Of a stretch of 64,000 bases of DNA, positions 8,189-19,900 are shown in pieces. The DNA lies in IMG/VR virus record IMGVR_UViG_3300049460_000128, positions 124,001-188,000 of that record; one strand, 5' to 3'. Source of the stretch: a virus. The notes below the pieces were generated by a model. It worked only from the letters and a program-made list of their open reading frames with translations, was not told the origin of the DNA and searched no databases. Each line of letters begins with the position of its first letter. Position 1 is the first letter of the stretch. The position numbers and the translations under genes are program-made.

Positions 8189-10123
8189 ATGTTTGGTGCA
8201 TTGGGTAGAAAGGATGATGATTCCAGCAAGATCGTCGACAGTAAGGTGTATTTGGGCTTTGTGAAGAACAATGTCGATGTGCAAAAGATGGGCCGTCTTG
8301 CGGTTTATATTCCTGAAATGGGTACTGACCCAGATGATGAGAATCAATGGTACATTGCATCATATGCGAGCCCATTTGCTGGCGCGTCGAGTATCCGTGA
8401 CACGGTGTCCAACAGCCAGAACGAGGATGGGTCACAGCACGCATATGGTTTCTGGATGATCCCACCTGATCTTGAAAATCAGGTATTGGTATTGTTCATT
8501 AACGGTGAAGTAACGAAATGCGTGTGGTTCGCATGTATGTATCAACAGAACATGAACCACATGGTGCCCGGAATAGCAAGTGATAAAAGCTTCCAGGAAG
8601 GATCGGATCAGGTATTGCCACCAGTTGTTGAGTACAACAAGGCAGATGCAAATGTTGATGCTGCTGCACCAATTAGACCACGCTTTAATGCCTTGCATGA
8701 AGGCTTGAGTGATCAAGGTCTCTATACTGACTTTGAACGTGGTCCATCGAGTGGTAGTGCTCGTCGTGAAACACCATCGAAGGTATTTGGCTTCAATACA
8801 CCAAGGGCAAATTGCATCTATATTGATGATGATCCCGCCAATGAATTGATTCGGTTGCGTACCCGTTCAGGTACTCAGATTCTCGTGCATGAAACGAACG
8901 GATATGTGTATATCAATTCTGGATCAGGCAACAGCTGGTTGGAAGTATCAGATGACGGCATCGACATCTATACAGATGGCAGTATTTCGATGCGTGCCAA
9001 GCAGGACTTCAATGTTCGTGCAGAACGCAATATCAATCTTGATGCTGCGGGTACCGTGAATATTACCGCAGGTGCGAATATTAATTCATATGCGGCTGGC
9101 ACAATGAATAATAAAGCGGGCAGCGCCATCAATGAGGATGCGGCAACAATTAATAATCATGCCAGCACACACAATACCAAAGCGAGTTCAGTGAATCGTG
9201 ATGGGCAGATCAAAGACAACAATGGTGCAGCGGCGGCAAATGCCGTGACAGCACCAAAGACTATTGCGAGGGCGGACGTGCCAAGTGGCACACTGAATAC
9301 CACCAATAGTCGTATGCCGACGCATGAGCCTTTTGCCTTACACCCTAAGAGCAAGAACCTCAAACCGCCGATTGGTGACTTACCAGCCGACGGCAGCGTG
9401 GAAACTCCTGCGGGTAGTGGGAGCAGTATGGGTAGTGGTGTGGGTCCAAGTCAGCAGAATCAGACATTTAACAATCCACCCTCTAAGAATCAAAAAACAG
9501 GAGATGGAGGAAATAACAAAGTGGTTCTCGACGACGCCTCAAAGGCAAAACTTATTTCAGCTGGTAATGCAAAAGCCAGTGAACGTGTGGTAGCGGCAAT
9601 TCGCCGTGCTTCAGATATGACTGGTGTGGACTTTGGCTATTTGATGGCCATGTGTGAAAAGGAAAGTACCTTTAACCCAAATGCACAAGCACCAACCAGC
9701 TCCGCTAAAGGGTTGTTCCAATTTACTGATGGTACGTGGGAAGCGGTACGTAAGAAATACCCACAATACAATATCGGTCCAAATGATCAATTCAACCCTG
9801 AAGCAAATGCGCTCATGGGTGCATTGTTGACAAAGGAAAATACCAAGTCATTGCAAGCTTACGGCGTGTCCGACCCAAGCCCATCTGACTTGTACTTGGC
9901 ACACTTTGCTGGTCCAAGTGGCGCTGCTAAACTGATCAAAGCACCTGCCGATGGTAATGCAGCTCAGGTTATTGGTGATAAAGCAGCCAATGCCAATAAG
10001 AGTGTGTTCTATTCCAATGGTCAACCCAAAACGGTTGCTCAGGTTACGGGCAATTTCAGTAATTTTATCACCCCACGCGCAACCGCGTATGCGGACTTCG
10101 GTAAATCAGGCACAACTGGCTAA
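8189..10123 (+). CDS. 5: Baseplate spike/tail lysozyme (gp5-like, C-terminal transglycosylase)
   Basis: A 644-residue cell-puncturing spike. Residues about 15-130 (VYLGFVKNNVDVQKMGRLAV and following) form the OB-fold typical of gp5/VgrG proteins. Residues about 240-345 carry short beta-helix repeats (ISMRAKQDFNVRAERNINLD, GTVNITAGANINSY) as in the gp5 needle. After a Gly/Ser/Pro linker, residues about 465-600 form a lytic transglycosylase (SLT) domain with the catalytic glutamate in MCEKESTFNP (E492) and the AKGLFQFTDGTWE motif. It would cut peptidoglycan locally during injection. In T4 gp5 a lysozyme sits between OB-fold and needle; here the enzyme is of another family and at the C-terminus. 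Confidence 0.88.
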   Translation: MFGALGRKDDDSSKIVDSKVYLGFVKNNVDVQKMGRLAVYIPEMGTDPDDENQWYIASYASPFAGASSIRDTVSNSQNEDGSQHAYGFWMIPPDLENQVLVLFINGEVTKCVWFACMYQQNMNHMVPGIASDKSFQEGSDQVLPPVVEYNKADANVDAAAPIRPRFNALHEGLSDQGLYTDFERGPSSGSARRETPSKVFGFNTPRANCIYIDDDPANELIRLRTRSGTQILVHETNGYVYINSGSGNSWLEVSDDGIDIYTDGSISMRAKQDFNVRAERNINLDAAGTVNITAGANINSYAAGTMNNKAGSAINEDAATINNHASTHNTKASSVNRDGQIKDNNGAAAANAVTAPKTIARADVPSGTLNTTNSRMPTHEPFALHPKSKNLKPPIGDLPADGSVETPAGSGSSMGSGVGPSQQNQTFNNPPSKNQKTGDGGNNKVVLDDASKAKLISAGNAKASERVVAAIRRASDMTGVDFGYLMAMCEKESTFNPNAQAPTSSAKGLFQFTDGTWEAVRKKYPQYNIGPNDQFNPEANALMGALLTKENTKSLQAYGVSDPSPSDLYLAHFAGPSGAAKLIKAPADGNAAQVIGDKAANANKSVFYSNGQPKTVAQVTGNFSNFITPRATAYADFGKSGTTG

Positions 10124-10159
10124 TAGTGTTCAGGTAATTAAATGCGTACTTATATCATG

Positions 10160-10167
10160 AATAAATA
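10160..10167 (+). promoter_or_regulatory. Candidate late promoter AATAAATA
   Basis: One mismatch to the T4 late promoter element TATAAATA, in the 67-base gap before the gp25 gene and 23 bases ahead of its ATG. Spacing resembles the exact element at 25655. No other feature is seen in this gap. Confidence 0.5.
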
Positions 10168-10190
10168 CTCAGATAATTACCTGGGCTCTT

Positions 10191-10580
10191 ATGCGAAATA
10201 CATTCATTGGTTACAGTACAACTGGCGGAACAAAAGCTGACGGCTTTAAGCTGTACGATGTAGATTTGGTTCGCCAGGATCTCTACAATCACTTTCATAC
10301 TCGAATCGGTGAGCGCATCATGCGCCCCGATTTTGGTTGCCGTATCTGGGACTACATCATGGAACCATTTACGGAAGAAATTCGCAACCTCGCAGAAGCA
10401 GAGGTTGTTCGAATTTGCAATTCAGATTCCCGCGTGCAATTAATTGATACTCAGGTGTATAGTCAAGACAATACCCTGATCGTTGTTGCCACTCTAAATT
10501 ATCTCCCATTTAATACCGTGGAACAATTCCGACTCAATTTCGAGAATCGCCAATCCACCACTGACTCAGAAGGATTCTAA
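10191..10580 (+). CDS. 25: Baseplate wedge subunit gp25
   Basis: A 129-residue protein (T4 gp25 is 132) of the gp25/GpW-associated family that shares a lysozyme-like fold without enzyme activity and holds the sheath to the baseplate wedge. Characteristic motifs are HFHTRIGERIMRPDFGCRIW and DYIMEPFTEE near the middle, the conserved R-x-M-x-P-x-F-G-C element. It is followed two bases later by gp6, as in many contractile tails. Confidence 0.93.
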   Translation: MRNTFIGYSTTGGTKADGFKLYDVDLVRQDLYNHFHTRIGERIMRPDFGCRIWDYIMEPFTEEIRNLAEAEVVRICNSDSRVQLIDTQVYSQDNTLIVVATLNYLPFNTVEQFRLNFENRQSTTDSEGF

Positions 10581-10582
10581 CC

Positions 10583-13500
10583 ATGGCTTCACAATCAACA
10601 CGTCAAAGCGAACTGTTCGCTGCTGAAGACTGGACGGTATTGTACCGCGCATTCACGCAAATCAACTTTAATGCCTATGACCCGGCAAGCATCAACACGG
10701 CATTGCGTGGCTATATTCAAGCCAACTATCCTGAAGAGTTCAATGACTGGAACGAGAACAGTGAATTTGTGGCTATCATTGACTTGCTGTCATGGTTGGC
10801 TGGTTCGTTGGCTTTCCGTACTGACGTCAATGCACGGGAAAACTTCCTGGAATCCGCTGAAGCACGCGAATCAGTATTGCGTCTGGCCCGCTTCCTATCA
10901 TACACGCCACGACGCGCACAATCTGCTCGTGGTCTGATTAAATTGATGTCGGTGAGCACCAATAGCCCATTGCAGGACAGCTTTGGTGTGAGTCTGAACA
11001 ATCAAACAATTCTGTGGAATGATCCGGATAATCCGGATTGGTTGGAACAATTCACCATCGTGTTGAATTCTGCTTTCCCTACTACGAATCCATTTGGTAT
11101 TCCACTGAAGACTGCCACTCTGGGTACGGCGTTAACATCACTGTACCGATTGAATTCAGATACAAATCCAAAATGCGTATATGGTTACACGGCAAAGATT
11201 GATGGTGCCTCCTATCCATTTGAGATGACCAATATCGATATTGATGCTGACTTGGGTTTCTTTGAACGTGAGCCAGATCCAAGTAATGGTTTCCACATGG
11301 TATACCGTAATGACGGTCGTGGCAACGATAGTACACGAACGGGTTTCTTCATGTTGTTCAAACAAGGATCACTCAATACATTGAATGTTGGTATAGCAAA
11401 TCCAATTGAAAATCGTTTGATCGACGTATCAACTACTGGTATCTCGGAGACTGATATCTGGACACAGACATTGAATTCTGATTCAACGATTGCAACGCAC
11501 TGGACTAAAGTGCCAGCGATCTTCAGTGAGAATATTACCTTCAACAATATCTCACCTGAAATTCGTGATATTTTCAGTGTGATTACTCGTGATCAAGATC
11601 GGGTATCGTTGCGCTTTGGTGACGGTCGTTTCGGTAATGTGCCAGTCGGCGACATTAGGATTTGGTATCGTGTCGTAAATGGTCTGCAATATCAAGTGCG
11701 GCCGCGTGACATGAGCGATGTAACGATCAATATTCCATATACGGATTCCAGTGGTCGTTCATACACATTGACAATGACATTCAACCTTCAGGAAAATGTC
11801 AACAACGCCGTGGGTCCGGAAGATCTGGAACAAATTCGTCGTCGTGCCCCACAGGTTTATGGCGCACAGAATCGTATGGTATCTGGGGAAGACTACAATG
11901 TTTTCCCATTGAGTTCCAACAATGTCATCAAGATGCGAGCCGTTAATCGAGTATATTCGGGCCACAGCCGTTTCCTGGATATCAATGATCCAACATCCAC
12001 ATATCAGGACACGGTTGTCTATAGTGATGATGGCGCCATGTATAAAGAAGACATCAGCCGTTATTTGCAAGTGCCAGTAGGTACGATATCAAACGAGCAA
12101 ATTGTATCGAGAAAAATTCAACCGATGTTGGATGATGTTTCGGTGCGTGATTACTTCAATGATATTTTTGTAGGCAGCAACCCAACATACGGCGCGGCGT
12201 TCGTGCCATATGGCACGGGTGCGAATCCTTTGGTATGGCGTTCAACTGCTGGGCTGGGCTTCAATGGCCGTGGCTATTTGCAAGTGACCTTGGATCCGGT
12301 AACGCATGCTGATCCATTGGATGAGTTCATGCCTTACTTCACCACTAATGCGTTGATTAAATTCCGCGTTACGGATGTTGATACCAACACGAGTAAATTC
12401 GTATGGGCAAAAGTATCAAGCACTGACGTTTACGATTACAACAAGGATACAATTAAGGCAGCAGGTAGTGTGGTAATTCTCAATGAAACAATTCCGGATG
12501 GTTCCGTTATTGTGAAAATTATTCCACCATTCCGTGCGACCTTGGACTCGCGTGCAATAGTGGAATTAAATGGTGAGTCAGAAACACTCATTATGCAAAA
12601 CTTGATTGCTGCTAAACGACCATTCAATCTCTGGTATATTCCTAGCCAGAAAAGTCATTTGGTCTATGGCACACAATTTGATATTGCGGGGCGTTGGGTT
12701 GCACAAGATCTCAGTGCCACTCGTCCATCCCCGGATGCTATTTTGGTAATGCAAGCAAGCTATACGAATGGTCTGTATTGGGCATTTGAAGTATTGGTTG
12801 GTCGTCGTTACATCTTCGAGAGTCTCAAGACTGTTCGTTGGCATGATCTTCAAGATCACAAAGTCCTTGATGCGACAACTGGCACACAGAAGCGCGACAC
12901 CATTAAACTGATTGCCAGTAAGCTCATGCCCGTAATTGATGCTAATACGGGAAAAGTAAAAATTGTGAATGGTAATTACCAATTTGTAACGCAAGATATT
13001 AATATTTCGTTCGACATTGTGGACAATGTATATGACCCTGACGGTTATCCTGTCTTCAAACGCATTGTGGTGTCACCTACTGACACAGACGACGATGGCT
13101 CGGTGGATAACCCAGAAGCATTCCAGGACGTGCTTGCGTTGACACCAGCAGCCACAAACGGTGAAGTTCGTCTGGTTAAGTTTGCATTGGATACAAACAG
13201 TAGTTTCAATTCGTGGGTTCCGCTCGCCGCTGACCTCCAGGATGGCTATGGTGACCCTGAAGCTTTGCCGGCAATGACAAGAGTGGGTGTACCTAACTTG
13301 AGTTTCCAATGGAAACACTATGCTGACAATGACATCAGGATCGATCCAGCAATAACGAACATCATTGACGTATTTGTCCTGACATCTGAGTATGATTTCT
13401 TGGTACGTCAATGGATTGCAGCAGGTAGTATTGAAGATGATGTGCCTGATGTACCAAGTGATTTGGATTTGAAATTAGCATTCCAGGATTTTGAACAATA

Positions 13501-13912
13501 CAAAATGTTTAGTGATCAATTGGTATGGCGTCCAGTTCAATACAAATACTTGTTTGGTAACATGGCACAAGATGAATTGAAAGCACAATTTAAGATCGTG
13601 AAATTGCCCAATAGTACGCTGAGTGATGGCGAAATTCGCAGTAAGGTAATCACCACGATCAACGATTACTTTGATGTAAATAAGTGGGAATTTGGAGAGA
13701 CATTCTTCTTCACCGAATTGGCAGCATACATTCACTTGCAGCTCGCCACTGCGATTAGTAGTGTGGCATTGGTTCCACTCTCACAAGATGGTAAATTTGG
13801 TGAATTGTTTGAGATTCGTAGCGGAAGCAACGAAGTCTTCATAAGTACAGCACAAGTAAGTGACATCATTATTATCGATAGTAATTCGATGTCGAACCTC
13901 AGGATTTCATAA
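10583..13912 (+). CDS. 6: Baseplate wedge subunit gp6 (baseplate J-like)
   Basis: A 1109-residue wedge ring protein; T4 gp6 has 660. The N-terminal block FNDWNENSEFVAIIDLLSWL, then LAFRTDVNARENFLESAEAR and ESVLRLARFLSYTPRRAQSA (about residues 50-115) is the hallmark of T4-type gp6. The middle has RRRAPQVYGAQNRMVSGEDY (about 415-435), shared with J-like baseplate proteins. gp6 forms the inner iris of the baseplate with gp7. The stop codon overlaps the start of the giant downstream gene (TAATG). The extra 400 or so residues are mostly beta-rich insertions. Confidence 0.93.
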   Translation: MASQSTRQSELFAAEDWTVLYRAFTQINFNAYDPASINTALRGYIQANYPEEFNDWNENSEFVAIIDLLSWLAGSLAFRTDVNARENFLESAEARESVLRLARFLSYTPRRAQSARGLIKLMSVSTNSPLQDSFGVSLNNQTILWNDPDNPDWLEQFTIVLNSAFPTTNPFGIPLKTATLGTALTSLYRLNSDTNPKCVYGYTAKIDGASYPFEMTNIDIDADLGFFEREPDPSNGFHMVYRNDGRGNDSTRTGFFMLFKQGSLNTLNVGIANPIENRLIDVSTTGISETDIWTQTLNSDSTIATHWTKVPAIFSENITFNNISPEIRDIFSVITRDQDRVSLRFGDGRFGNVPVGDIRIWYRVVNGLQYQVRPRDMSDVTINIPYTDSSGRSYTLTMTFNLQENVNNAVGPEDLEQIRRRAPQVYGAQNRMVSGEDYNVFPLSSNNVIKMRAVNRVYSGHSRFLDINDPTSTYQDTVVYSDDGAMYKEDISRYLQVPVGTISNEQIVSRKIQPMLDDVSVRDYFNDIFVGSNPTYGAAFVPYGTGANPLVWRSTAGLGFNGRGYLQVTLDPVTHADPLDEFMPYFTTNALIKFRVTDVDTNTSKFVWAKVSSTDVYDYNKDTIKAAGSVVILNETIPDGSVIVKIIPPFRATLDSRAIVELNGESETLIMQNLIAAKRPFNLWYIPSQKSHLVYGTQFDIAGRWVAQDLSATRPSPDAILVMQASYTNGLYWAFEVLVGRRYIFESLKTVRWHDLQDHKVLDATTGTQKRDTIKLIASKLMPVIDANTGKVKIVNGNYQFVTQDINISFDIVDNVYDPDGYPVFKRIVVSPTDTDDDGSVDNPEAFQDVLALTPAATNGEVRLVKFALDTNSSFNSWVPLAADLQDGYGDPEALPAMTRVGVPNLSFQWKHYADNDIRIDPAITNIIDVFVLTSEYDFLVRQWIAAGSIEDDVPDVPSDLDLKLAFQDFEQYKMFSDQLVWRPVQYKYLFGNMAQDELKAQFKIVKLPNSTLSDGEIRSKVITTINDYFDVNKWEFGETFFFTELAAYIHLQLATAISSVALVPLSQDGKFGELFEIRSGSNEVFISTAQVSDIIIIDSNSMSNLRIS

Positions 13913-16900
13913 TGACTAAAAGACGTTTCATTACCCAGTTACCATACGTAAATCAGACTTCAGAGCTGCGCAAGTTCTTTAGTCAAACGATTGATCAAGT
14001 ATTCCAACCGGGTGAAACACAAAGCATCAACGCTTTCATTGGTAAGAAACCATCTTACTACAATGCAGCACGAGATTTCTACAAGCCTGAAATCTCGGCT
14101 GAGCGTGCGTTCTATCAGCTGGAACCAGCGATGACGACCACGACGTCAACAGACGGATCGTTTGACGATCTTTTGTTCTATCCTGACGTCGTAAATCAAT
14201 TGCGTTTCCAGGGTGCAAACACGACCAACCACAGCCGTTTGTTCAATACTGATTACTACACTTGGTGCCCGCCAGTAAACATTCGCAAGTTGGACGCATA
14301 CCGGGAATATTACTGGTTGCCAGATGGTCCACCCATTCAACTGTATGATGTTCCAGTAGCTGGCGCATATGCGACTTATACGGGTGATGGTTTCAATAAG
14401 ACCTTCAAGATTCCTTACCAGGTTTCTGGTTTGAATGACGGTATTATTGTTGAAATTAACGGCGTGCATGTGCCTATTACCGATTACGATATCGTTGATG
14501 GTAATGTGGTTCTGCATAGTCTTACTACCACTACGCCAAATGTACCAGCTCCTGGCGTTAATGATACCGTGTTGATTATCGGCAATTCGTCGTATCGTAC
14601 AAATGGTACCCTGAATTCGTTCCTGGTGCCTAAGATCATTCCAGATTCCGTAGAAGACATGATCGTCATGATCGACGACGAGGTTATTCTCAATGGCTTC
14701 ATTTGGGATGGCAATTTAAATGATGGTCTGTTGGCTGACGGCAATGATCCCGTGGGTTTGATTGATGGTAATATTCAGGTCAGCTACACGATTACCAATG
14801 GCGTATTGTCATTCAGTGAAGTAGTGCCTGCTGGCCATCAGGTTCGTATCTGGATGAATGCGTACTTCAAACAGAATATTGTGGGTAAGAGTACCTACAT
14901 GTATCCAGTCAGCGCAATCACATATGCGTTGGAAACCATTACTGAACAATACAGCGACCCATCCGACCCTTCCATCATCTTGACTCGTCGAGTGTTGAAG
15001 AAGTATCCGGAAAAGACCTTGCCTTTGCCACCAGCATTGACGCAAGATATGCGTATTCAAATCAACGACAACGAGGGGCTGAACACCTATCAGGTTAACA
15101 TCGTTGATGGTGTGATCGAATTGCAATTGGTCAGTGAACTGATTGCAATTGATCAACACGATCCAATGTATATCCTGATTGAACGTAATGCAACCAATCA
15201 AAATGAATGGTCTACCCGTAATCACTGGTATAACCGTGAAGTACTGATCTACGGCGATTCCACGTATCAGCCAGTTCAAGCCACTCGTCCAATTTTGGAA
15301 TACTTCAACAACGTCCAATTGTTCAATTACGGCGCGTACCTGCGCGCACCTGTTGATTTGGTATTGGATGATACCGACATTGCATTGATCAATCCGAGTG
15401 CTGATGGCTACTCGTACGATATCAATATGACGTACGATGGCACGAAGCCATACGACACCATTTTGGTTGAAGGGTTGTTGGACTCTGACCTCACAATTCC
15501 AGCAGTGACTCGTGATCCTGTCCAGGAGGCGATCGACGGCGTTGCACACTTACCTTTGATTCATGGCACGTACATTCGCCCAGGCACTCGTATTCTGGTT
15601 ACTGACAATTTCGATCCATCGGTTAAAAACAATATCGCGGTTGCCCGCACTTACACGCTTACAACCCCATACGATCCAGATGAGGCCGCGGTTGTCTCCA
15701 ACTTCGATGCTGATAATCTGTGGGACAGTGTTGAAATGCTGACGTTTGATATCGAACAAACGCACGCATTGGATCAAGTAAAGCTTAACGGTACCACGAA
15801 ACAATACTGGTCAACTGGTGCCGCGTGGAAAGAAATTTCCTATTTCGTGGGCCAAGAGCCACTGTTCGACTTGTTCGATCGTAACGGCATATCGCTGAGT
15901 GACACAACAACATATCCAGCCGCTACATTTGCGGGCTCGAAGATCTTCACATACGAGCGTGATGCTACGTCAGCCCTTGACACTGTATTGAATCTGAATG
16001 TTACTCGTAACAAATATGGTCTGATTGAATTCAGAGACCACCTTGCGACTGACACGTGGACTTACCGTAATAACACGGTGCAGGGCTACACATACTTTGG
16101 TATGAGTCAAATCAATAATGCGATGGCGTCATTGACCAAACGTAATAACTGGTACTCGGCTGGTACAACCAGCCAAACGGTTAATGCTGATGGTTTGTAT
16201 TCTATTCCTACCAATCTGCAAGCCAATCCGGCGAATAAAGAGATTGAGATTATTGCCCCGAATGACTGGAAAGCACAGTTCAATGAATTGCTCGCGGGTA
16301 GCAATTGGAATCAGTCCAGTGACCAATTCAATTTGAGTTTGGGTTCGCACATTATTCAAAGTCGTGGTACCATGTTGAAAACCATGTTGCTGAGTAGTGA
16401 CACGAATCTGGACTTTATCAAGGCTGCTATCTACAACGAACACGAATACACTCGTTATCGTTTGAAGCTCGTCAACCTGTTGAAGCAATACGAAATTCAA
16501 ACTGGTTTGCAGGATATCCCAACCGCACTGACTGACATCATGAAACAATTGAAGTCAGCCAAGACCTCTGACTTCCCGTTCTACAACAACGGCGTAATTG
16601 GTGAATACTTCATTCCAGCATCGCCTGCATACTTGGGTATGACCTCGTTGTGGAAACCTGAATTGATTCTGGAAATAGGTCGTACTGGATCAATCATTCT
16701 GATCCGTGGCCACGATGGTTCCATTACTCCAGGGGCAAGTCGTTTCAATACCAAGACAATCACGATGACGCAGGATACGTCAGGCGCATACACGCTGACT
16801 GATTCTATGATCAGTGATCCGTCATTGCAACCAACTGTCGACTCCAAGGATTTGGCGTTGTTGGCATTTGAGCAAATGTACCACGATAGCACGATGACTG

Positions 16901-19900
16901 ACTTGCAAGTACAGCGTCGTCCGGTATTTGACATCCGTACATTCACTCCAAGCAAATTCCGCACAACTGAATACACTCGTGATGAATACTTGTCTATTGC
17001 CCGTCCAATCTTTGAACGTTGGGTAACCAAGACATCGCTGCGCTATCGTGAAAATACCATCTACGACGAGAACAACAAATTCACGTGGAACTACCGTGCA
17101 TTGACTGACATTGACGGCAATGCAGTCCCAGGCTTCTGGCGCGGTATGTATCAGTATTACTTTGACACCGATCGCCCGCATACGCACCCATGGGAAATGC
17201 TGGGCTTCACCAGCAAGCCACAATGGTGGGATAGCGCGTATTCTTGGACTGATGCTACCAAACGTCAAGCCCTCATCGATGCGCTTACCATGGGGCTGGT
17301 ATCGAGTCCTACAGCTATTGCTGAATACGATCCTACCTTTGCTCGTGGTGCAATCATGGATCCAACTACGCATGCGATCATTCGTCATGGTATCGAATCG
17401 TTCGTTCCAGTTGATGTGAATGGTAAACTGTTGAATCCATTTGAATGCGGCATCGTTGTTGAAGATCCGTACACTGACTACTCGGGTGACTGGGAATTTG
17501 GTGACCAAGCTCCAGTTGAATATCAGTGGGCGAGTGGCGTAAGTCGCGGCTTCATCGAGACTCAATTGTCGTACCTCATGAAGCCAGTTAAATTCCTGGA
17601 ATCGAATTGGGAAACTGCCGACGAGATCGAAGTGAACGGTTACGACTGGGTTAGTAAGACAACCGGTCGTCGCACACAGATTTCCGACTACATGATTCAC
17701 AATGAAATTGTGAGCAATGCGGCTGTGCGAGTATTGGGTCTGCAAACCTGGTTGTCAGACTATCTGCGTTCAACGGGTAAAGATGTGACTGCATACCTGG
17801 GTGATCGTGTACGTGGCCTTGGTGTTAACTTGGCTCACAAACTGGGTGGCTTCATTGATGCTGCTAGCCTGAACACCTTCACGGAAAATACTGGTTTGAT
17901 TCCACAAGAGGATGTCAAAACGGTAACCTACAACTCACCAAGTATCAGGGAAGAATTTTACGGCGGCGTGATCGTCCAATGGACTGGTCGCGGCTGGAAA
18001 GTTATGGGCTATGACGTGGTTGATCCAGCATTCAAGATTTTGCCTGTCGATCCAAATGGTAAAAAAGCTCGTGTCAATCTGGATGACGTCCAGGAAACCT
18101 CGGTTAACGATTGGCATCAAAATACCTACTACCAGATTTCGGTTGTGATTCTTTACAACGGCAACACGTATCGTTGTTTGAAAACGCACACGAGTGCGAA
18201 AGGATTTGAACCACAATTCTGGGTTGTTGACAATACGGTTTCACACGACACCGTCACGTCATTGCTGTTTTACGGCAACCACTTCACTGATGTTGAACGT
18301 GTGCCGTACAATACCGAGTTCTACTCCAAACAAGATGTGGCGGACTTCCTGTCAGGCTATCAGGCTTATTTGGTAAGTCGCGGTTGGGTATTTGATCAGT
18401 ATGACAACAATCAAAACACGGTTCTGGATTGGAAATACTCCACGAAAGAATTCCTGGCATGGACTCAAGTTCGTTGGAGTGCAAACACTTTCATCGCATT
18501 GAGCCCTGCTGCTACTCAACTGAAATTTGCAAGTGCCCATGGTACGATCCAAAATGTCGAACAATTGGTAAACGGCGTCTACAGTCTGTTGGGTAAAACC
18601 GGCCAAGCAATCGACAAACGTAATGTGTCTGCTGATCGTACCGACGATGGTATTACGGTAACGGTTGTGAATGATGCCATTTATGGTTTGCGTGTGAGTG
18701 TGAATGAAATCGAACAAGCGATTGTATTCCACAACAAGACTATTTTCAATGACGTTATCTACGAACCATTGTTTGACGTGCGTCAGAACCGTCTGCGTAT
18801 TATCACCCTGTTGACTACTGACTGGGCAGGTAAATTGGATGCGCCTGGTTTCATTATTGCTGACAACCAAGTGTTGCCAAGCTTTGAGAAACAAGTCGAA
18901 GACCTGCGCAATATGTACGACATTGAGAAGACAATCAATCTGCCATTGCGTGAAAATGCACAGCACCAGATTGGTTATCAGAATCGAACATACTTGGAAC
19001 AGTTGATGTTCAACGAAGTCAACCAGTTTGAATTCTATCAGGGTATGATTCAGCAGAAAGGTGCGCCTGGCGTATTCAACAAGCTGCTGCGTAATGACGA
19101 ACTGACTCAGTCGCGCAATTTGTCATTCTTGGAAGAATGGGCATTCCGTACTGGCGAATACGGCGGTACTGATATTAACTCGTTCTTTGAAGTTGAATTA
19201 ACTAAAGCGGATATTCAGCAGGATCCGCAACTGGTTGTATTCCGCCAAGCTGATTCATACTGGGATTTGGGTGACTTTGATAGTGAACCAACCTTACCTG
19301 CTGGTCAGTGCTTCGAGGTAGGTGTTCCCGCTAATGTTGACCCAACCAAACTCAGCTCCATGGATCCAGATGATTCAGTGGTTGAGTTGGTGTCAATCAA
19401 AGACGTCTACGATAGCCGTATCATTATGCCATACAACGGCACGCCATTTATCTTTGACAAATCGTATCTGCCTAAGAAAGGCGGCATGCCTACTGCTGGC
19501 TATGTGCGTACCGATGAAGCAACTTGGATGGCTCCAACCATTGCAAACTTCAACAAGCAGATCTTGGCTTCACCATCAAACCTGTCTCTGTCGCAACGTG
19601 TATGGATCTACAACACGGGCTTGGGTGACTGGGCAATGTATCGTGCAAGCCAGGCAAGTGCCACGGGTGCAAATCAGATCGTATCAATCTGGCCTGATGC
19701 CTATGGTATCAAGGTTGTATTCGCACAGCCACATAATTTGGCGGTTGGTGACATGGTTTACTTCAACAAGCTCATCAATGCCGTACAGGGCCCAGGCGGT
19801 ATCAATGTTGTTAATCGTACCATATTGGAAGATACTGATCTTGACGCATACTCGATCATTATTGATGGCGACATCATCAGTAAGCACGAGTACATTGATG

